A stretch of 64,000 nt of DNA from Microbacterium terrisoli (lineage in GTDB: Bacteria; Actinomycetota; Actinomycetes; Actinomycetales; Microbacteriaceae), in NCBI RefSeq assembly GCF_030866805.1, contig NZ_CP133019.1:3534001-3598000 (forward strand), read 5' to 3'. The translations under genes and the position numbers were made by a program. Below are positions 59,379 through 64,000 of the stretch, in pieces (the first letter of the stretch is position 1; every line of letters starts with the position of its first letter). A model generated the notes under the pieces. The model made no database searches. It saw only the letters and a list, made by a program, of their open reading frames with translations, and was not told where the DNA came from.

Positions 59379-60455
59379 TCAGTACCTCACTCGCGGGTCG
59401 ATCAGCACGGCCAGCACATCGACGACGAAGTTCGCGACGGCCACGACCACGGCGATCATGATGACGATGCCCTGCACCGCCACGAAATCTCGTGACCCGA
59501 GGTATTGCGCCAACATGAAGCCGAGCCCCTTCCACTCGAACGAGGTCTCGGTCAGCACCGCGCCTGCCAGCAGAGCCGCGATCTGCAACCCCATGAGTGT
59601 CACGACGGGAATGAGGGCCGGCCGGTACGCGTGCTTGGTGACCAGGCGGTATTCGCCGACGCCGCGCGAGCGTGCCGAGGTCACGTACTGCGCTCCGAGG
59701 GTGCCGATCACGTTGATGCGCACGAGACGCAAGAAGATGCCGGCGGTCAGGATGCCGAGGGCGAGGCCGGGAAGGACCGCATGCCACAGCACATCCCAGA
59801 CCGCATCGGGATTGCCGGTGCGGAACGCGTCTATCAGGTATATGCCGCTGGGATTGTTCAGTGCCTGCAGCTGCAGTTCGACACGCGTGGAGGCGCGGCC
59901 CGACACCGGCATGATGTCGAACTGCACCGCGAACACCAGCTTCAGCAGGATCGCTATGAAGAACACCGGCGTCGCGTAGCCGAGGATCGCCAGCACGCGC
60001 AGCAGCGCATCCTGCCAGCGGTCGCGCTTGTAGGCGGCGATGAGGCCGAACGGGATGCCGAGCAGGAACGCGACGATCAGGGCGTAGAACGCGAGCTCGA
60101 GCGTGGCGGCACCGTAGGTGAGCAGGATCTGGGTCACCGGCTGGTGGTCGGTGAGGGTCGTGCCGAAGTCACCGCGGAACACCCCGGAGAGGTAATCGAA
60201 GTACTGGACCAGCAGCGGGCGGTCATACCCGGCCTCGTGGATGCGCTGTGCGAGCTGATCGGGCGTGAGGCGACCGCCCAGCGCGGCAGTGATCGGGTCG
60301 CCGGTGAGCCGCATCAGGAAGAACACGACGGTGACCAGGATGAACACCGTCGGGATGATCAGCAGCAGTCGGACGAGGATGAACCGCCACATTCCGCCGC
60401 TGGAGGCGTGCACGGGTTTTGCTGCGAGGTCGGCGTCTTCGACGACGGTGGTCAT
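59379..60455 (-). CDS. Oligopeptide ABC transporter permease (DppB-like)
   Basis: A 358-residue permease: first helix LVRLLLIIPTVFILVTVVFF, the DppB-type extracellular segment (GDPITAALGGRLTPDQLAQR), and the EAA loop QYVTSARSRGVGEYRLVTKH. It pairs with the DppC-like protein to form the channel. Confidence 0.92.
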   Translation of the reverse strand: MTTVVEDADLAAKPVHASSGGMWRFILVRLLLIIPTVFILVTVVFFLMRLTGDPITAALGGRLTPDQLAQRIHEAGYDRPLLVQYFDYLSGVFRGDFGTTLTDHQPVTQILLTYGAATLELAFYALIVAFLLGIPFGLIAAYKRDRWQDALLRVLAILGYATPVFFIAILLKLVFAVQFDIMPVSGRASTRVELQLQALNNPSGIYLIDAFRTGNPDAVWDVLWHAVLPGLALGILTAGIFLRLVRINVIGTLGAQYVTSARSRGVGEYRLVTKHAYRPALIPVVTLMGLQIAALLAGAVLTETSFEWKGLGFMLAQYLGSRDFVAVQGIVIMIAVVVAVANFVVDVLAVLIDPRVRY

Positions 60456-60524
60456 GTGTGAACCTTACTGGCACGGCTCGACCCGGCCTCCGGCGCGCCG
60501 GTGACCGGGTCGAACACGACGGAC

Positions 60525-62168
60525 TTACTTGTGCAGCGGCGCGTAACGGAACTTGAACGAACCGTCCAGCGTGGTGCCCTGCACGTCCTTGCCGACGACA
60601 GCCACCTGCAGACCCTGCAGGTACGGCAGAGTCGAGAGGTCCTTGGCGACCAGGTCCTGGACCTGACCGATCTCCTCTGCACGCGCAGTGGCGTCAGGGT
60701 TGGTCTCCTCCTTGGCGATCAGCGCCTGGACGTCCTTGTTGTCGTAGTGGTTGCCCAGGAAGTTGTCCTTCGAGAAGAAGGGTGCGAGGTAGTTGCCCGC
60801 GTCAGAGTAGTCCGGGAACCAGCCGAGCTGGTACATGGGGTACACGTCGGCGACGCGATCCTTGGAGTACTGCACCCATTCGGTCTGCGCCAGGTTGACC
60901 TTGAACAGGCCGCCGTTCTCGAGCTGCGTCTTCATCGCGGCGTACTCGTCACCCGACGACGGACCGTAGTGGTCGCCGTTGTACTGCAGGTTCAGAGTGA
61001 CCGGGGTCTTCACGCCCGCCGCCTGCAGCGTCTGGGTGGCCTTGTCGAGGCTCGGACCGCCGTTGCCGTCGCCGTACAGGCCCTTCAGTGCCTCGTTCGC
61101 GCCGGTCATGCCCTGCGCGACGTAGGAGTAAAGCGGGGTGTAGGTGTCTTTGTAGACATCCTTCGACAGCTTGTCCCGGTCGATCAGGTCGGCCATCGCC
61201 TGGCGGACCGCCAGCGCCTTGGCCGGATCTGCGTCGGCCGTCTTGGCGCCGAAGGGCATCGTGTTGAAGTTGAACACGATGTAGCGGATCTCGCCGCCGG
61301 GGCCGTCGACGACCTTGACCTTGTCGTTGTTGGCCTTCAGATCTGCGATGTCTGTGGGCGAGAGGCTGCGGTAGGCCACGTCGATGTCACCGTTGCCGAT
61401 CGCAAGCTTCAGGTTCGAGGCATCCGCGTAGTACTTGGTGGTGACCCCGGCGTTCTCAGCCTTGCCCAGCAGGCCCTGGTAGTCCTTGTTGGGCTTGAAG
61501 TCGACGAGCTCGTTGATCTTGTACGAGTCGATCGTGTACTGACCGGCGAACGCGTCGCCCTTGACGATGTCGGCGTCAGGGGTGACCTTGTCAGCCGAGA
61601 AGACCTGTTCGTCGACGATCGGTGCGGCGGGGCTGGACAGGATCTGCGGCCACGTCTGGTCGTTGGCGGCCTTCAGGTGGAATACGACAGTGGTGTCGTC
61701 GGGGGTGTCGATGCTCGCGAGGTTGCCCAGCAGGGTCGCCGGGCCGCTCGGGTCGTTGATCTTCACGACACGATCGAACGAGAACTTCACGTCGGACGAG
61801 GTGAGGTCGTTGCCGTTGGCGAACTTCAGGCCGGGCTTGAGCTTGACCGTGTACTCGGTCGGGGTGGTGAACTCGGCCGAGGTGGCGATGTCGGGGGAGA
61901 CGTCGGCCGTTCCGTACTTGCTGTTCATCAGGAACGGGTAGATCTGGTTCATGACGGCGAACGACCCGTTGTCGTATGAGCCGGCCGGGTCGATCGAGGT
62001 GATCTTGTCGGTCGTGCCCACCAGAAGGGCTGCGCCCGCATTCCCGTCGTTGCCATCGTTGCCGCTGTTGCCGCCGCCACCGGCGCAGCCGGCCAGGACG
62101 ATGGCCGACGCCGAAACGGCACCGAGCGCAGCAAGGATGCGCGCCCGCTTGGATGTCTGCAGTGACAT
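60525..62168 (-). CDS. Oligopeptide-binding lipoprotein (SBP family 5)
   Basis: A 547-residue extracellular solute-binding lipoprotein. The signal peptide ends in the lipobox VLAGC, followed by a Gly/Asn/Asp-rich linker (GGGGNSGNDGNDGNAG). The family 5 fold is recognisable in ITSIDPAGSYDNGSFAVMNQ, LKPGLKFANGNDLTSSDVKF and the C-terminal YPMYQLGWFPDYSD. It captures peptides and feeds the DppBCDF-like transporter downstream. ATG 62168 follows AGAGG at seven bases. Confidence 0.93.
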   Translation of the reverse strand: MSLQTSKRARILAALGAVSASAIVLAGCAGGGGNSGNDGNDGNAGAALLVGTTDKITSIDPAGSYDNGSFAVMNQIYPFLMNSKYGTADVSPDIATSAEFTTPTEYTVKLKPGLKFANGNDLTSSDVKFSFDRVVKINDPSGPATLLGNLASIDTPDDTTVVFHLKAANDQTWPQILSSPAAPIVDEQVFSADKVTPDADIVKGDAFAGQYTIDSYKINELVDFKPNKDYQGLLGKAENAGVTTKYYADASNLKLAIGNGDIDVAYRSLSPTDIADLKANNDKVKVVDGPGGEIRYIVFNFNTMPFGAKTADADPAKALAVRQAMADLIDRDKLSKDVYKDTYTPLYSYVAQGMTGANEALKGLYGDGNGGPSLDKATQTLQAAGVKTPVTLNLQYNGDHYGPSSGDEYAAMKTQLENGGLFKVNLAQTEWVQYSKDRVADVYPMYQLGWFPDYSDAGNYLAPFFSKDNFLGNHYDNKDVQALIAKEETNPDATARAEEIGQVQDLVAKDLSTLPYLQGLQVAVVGKDVQGTTLDGSFKFRYAPLHK

Positions 62169-62576
62169 GTACGTACCTCTTGTGTGGTCGGGTCCGACCA
62201 TCACCGACGCGCCGCCGCCTGAACCACCGGGCACGCGCACCGCCGTCGTGACGGTCTTCCATTTGCTGTGCGTCGGGGTACCCGACGTGCCCTCAGCTTA
62301 CACTAATATCGCACTGTGACCTAGAAGTAGTGTGCTACATAGCAGTGCCCGGAGAGCAGATTGCCCAGTTTTCCCGTTTCACCTGGTGTTCTCAGCGTTC
62401 CCGCTTCGACGCCCACTCCTGGCTCTCGGCAGATCCTTATCTTTTTCTTTAGTTCCTTCCGGTTTAGTGCAATGCTACTGACGTTGCCGGAGTCACCGAT
62501 GATCTCCCCACCGCCGCCCGTCAGCTGTTGACAACGCGATGGTGTGCAACATCACACTGAAGCGAAGGAGAGAGCC
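62169..62576. other. Divergent control region between the peptide transporter and an M6-like peptidase gene
   Basis: About 408 bases without a gene. The middle, 62300-62480, is A+T-richer than its surroundings and holds ACACTAATATCGC and a TTTTTCTTTAG stretch. TTGACA at 62528-62533 is a perfect -35 hexamer on the plus strand, followed at 62551-62566 by GTGTG-CAACAT-CACAC, a small palindrome in the place of an operator; no good -10 pairs with it. Confidence 0.5.
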
Positions 62577-64000
62577 TTGGCATCCTCACCGACCGACCGC
62601 ATCCCGCGGTCGCGCAGGCGCCGAGTGGCGACGGCACTGGTCGTCGCCGCGACGGCGAGCAGCATGATGCTGCTCGGCAACGGCGTCGCCCAAGCCGCGA
62701 ACGACCGCGGCATCGACCCCGGGGTCCTTGATCCCGTCGACCCTCAGAACTGGGTCAACATGGACGACATGACCTGGGACGACTACACCGCCGTCCCCGG
62801 CACCGACTGGGCGAGCAAGACCGAAGGTTCGAAGCGCCACTTCAACGGTGCGATCGTGCTGGTGGACTTCGAGAACCAGGACTTCGTGATCAGCAAGAAG
62901 GAGGCGTCCGATGTGTTCGGCACTCCCTCGGGTCTGGCGAACTCGGTTCCGCGTGAAGACGTGCCGGAGTTCTACCGCGACCTGCTGAACACGCCGAGCG
63001 AGCTCAACCACGGGCGCACGATCAACGAGTACTGGATGGAGCAGACCGGCGGCCGGCTCAGCGTCGACCTCGAGGCGTTCGGACCCTATCGCCTGCCGGG
63101 CAACATCGAGGAGTACGGGCTGAACGACTCGTTCAACAAGACGAACGGCTCGAACGCGAACGTCTGCCCGCAGGGAGAGACCTGCAACAAGAACATCCGC
63201 ACCGACGCGTTGGCCGCCTGGTCGGCCGCGACCGGCATCGCCGACCCGCTCGGCGAGTTCGACGAGGTGTTCTGGGTGACCGCCGGACACGACGAGTCGA
63301 GCACGTGGGAGGAGTTCGGTCAGCAGATCTTCGCGTCGAAGGAGGACGTGACCGATCCGTTCGGCCCGCCCCGCGACGAGAACGGCCTCGCGCTCGACCA
63401 GAACGGCAACAACATGCCGAACTGGTCGAAGACCCGCTACGTCGAGTGGACGAGCTGGGCGGCGGCGACCAACCACTGGCCGAACGCCAACTTCCCGGTC
63501 GTCGACAGGGACGGAAACGTCACCCGCGCCGGCAACTCGACGCAGGCCGAGTCCAGCGGCATGGGCACGTTCGCCCACGAGTTCTCGCACATCCTGGGGA
63601 TCTCTGACAACTACGGAAACCCGTACGGCGCCGACGCCGCCGACGGCGGCCCGCTGCGCGACACGAGCGGACCGTTCGATGTGCTGGCGCGCGGCTCGTT
63701 CAACGGGCCCGGCGGAACCCACACCCGGTGGGGGGTTCCCTCGGTGGCCGGTGGCTCGCAGCCCGCGGGCGTCGCACTGCGCAACCGGCTCAACCTCGGC
63801 ATGATCGACTCGTCGAGCGTGATCGACCTCACCCGCAGCGAGCTGGAGGCGCTCGGCTCGATCACGACCGATCTGCAGTCGCGTGCGCTCCAGGAGGACG
63901 GCGTCCCGCTCGGCATCAACCTGAAGCTGGACGGCGGCGACCTCTCCAGCGGCACCTGCACCCGCAAGGCGCAGTGGGACTGCGACGGCGGTGGGTTCAA
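62577..64000 (+). CDS. Secreted M6-like (immune inhibitor A-type) metallopeptidase, N-terminal part
   Basis: An open frame of 474 codons that runs off the window. Start TTG 62577 is set by GAAGGAGAGAGCC directly upstream and yields an Arg-rich signal peptide with hydrophobic core VATALVVAATASSMMLL ending at AQA. The zinc motif FAHEFSHILGISDNY (His334, Glu335, His338) and the flanking GGRLSVDLEAFGPY fit M6 peptidases. No stop occurs before 64000. It is divergent from the peptide transporter, whose substrates its action could supply. Confidence 0.85.
   Translation, partial: MASSPTDRIPRSRRRRVATALVVAATASSMMLLGNGVAQAANDRGIDPGVLDPVDPQNWVNMDDMTWDDYTAVPGTDWASKTEGSKRHFNGAIVLVDFENQDFVISKKEASDVFGTPSGLANSVPREDVPEFYRDLLNTPSELNHGRTINEYWMEQTGGRLSVDLEAFGPYRLPGNIEEYGLNDSFNKTNGSNANVCPQGETCNKNIRTDALAAWSAATGIADPLGEFDEVFWVTAGHDESSTWEEFGQQIFASKEDVTDPFGPPRDENGLALDQNGNNMPNWSKTRYVEWTSWAAATNHWPNANFPVVDRDGNVTRAGNSTQAESSGMGTFAHEFSHILGISDNYGNPYGADAADGGPLRDTSGPFDVLARGSFNGPGGTHTRWGVPSVAGGSQPAGVALRNRLNLGMIDSSSVIDLTRSELEALGSITTDLQSRALQEDGVPLGINLKLDGGDLSSGTCTRKAQWDCDGGGF

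Noticed and set aside
1..64000. tRNA or rRNA genes
   Set aside because: I looked for the T-arm GGTTCGAATCC pattern and conserved rRNA segments on both strands by eye and found none; a covariance search (tRNAscan-SE, Rfam) would be decisive.

Overview
The window is high-GC actinobacterial chromosome and most resembles a member of the Microbacteriaceae, probably Microbacterium. This rests on the base composition, the GTG/TTG starts, the rpsF-ssb-rpsR-rplI block next to dnaB, and the style of the surrounding genes. I see no rRNA, tRNA, CRISPR array, prophage or complete insertion sequence.

Layout. 1-6 kb holds the end of a FabF-type ketosynthase coupled to an acyl-CoA dehydrogenase, a bleomycin-hydrolase-type aminopeptidase and a stand-alone AICAR transformylase. 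6-15 kb holds a CopB-type metal ATPase behind a perfect CsoR-type operator, a macrodomain protein, a CoA-type Nudix hydrolase, small VOC and ABM proteins, a MarR regulator with a palindromic operator, and a threonine-synthase-like enzyme. 15-25.5 kb is dominated by an S53 peptidase and a 2880-residue secreted SpvB/VCBS/Rhs protein whose C-terminal tail is unrecognised. 25.7-38.5 kb carries ogt, cat, a DUF222-HNH protein, a damaged peptidase-E-like gene, a MoxR/VWA pair and two divergent regulator/oxidoreductase pairs, each with palindromic operators.

38.5-45.5 kb is the replication and ribosome core: dnaB, a cluster of four DnaA-box-like 9-mers, two secreted Val/Thr-rich and chaplin-like genes, then rplI-rpsR-ssb-rpsF transcribed leftward. 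45.5-64 kb holds a TetR/SDR/hydrolase module, an M64 metallopeptidase, a coupled membrane-protein pair, a TMEM175-type channel, a Cds1-like cysteine desulfhydrase, a KDG kinase/KDPG aldolase pair preceded by a transporter remnant, a complete oligopeptide ABC transporter, and the start of an M6-type metallopeptidase.

Themes. The window is rich in exported proteins (S53, M64 and M6-like peptidases, the Rhs giant, the LAETG chaplin-like protein), and a peptide importer lies beside one of the peptidases. Several genes are eroded: an internally shortened DUF2255 gene, a GNAT that lost its stop, a peptidase-E gene without its N-terminus, and a transporter remnant. Short tandem duplications of 18-26 nt recur, several of them at or beside the damaged gene ends. 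The best candidates for something undescribed are the Rhs tail, the chaplin-like wall protein and its partner, and the DnaA-box cluster upstream of dnaB.
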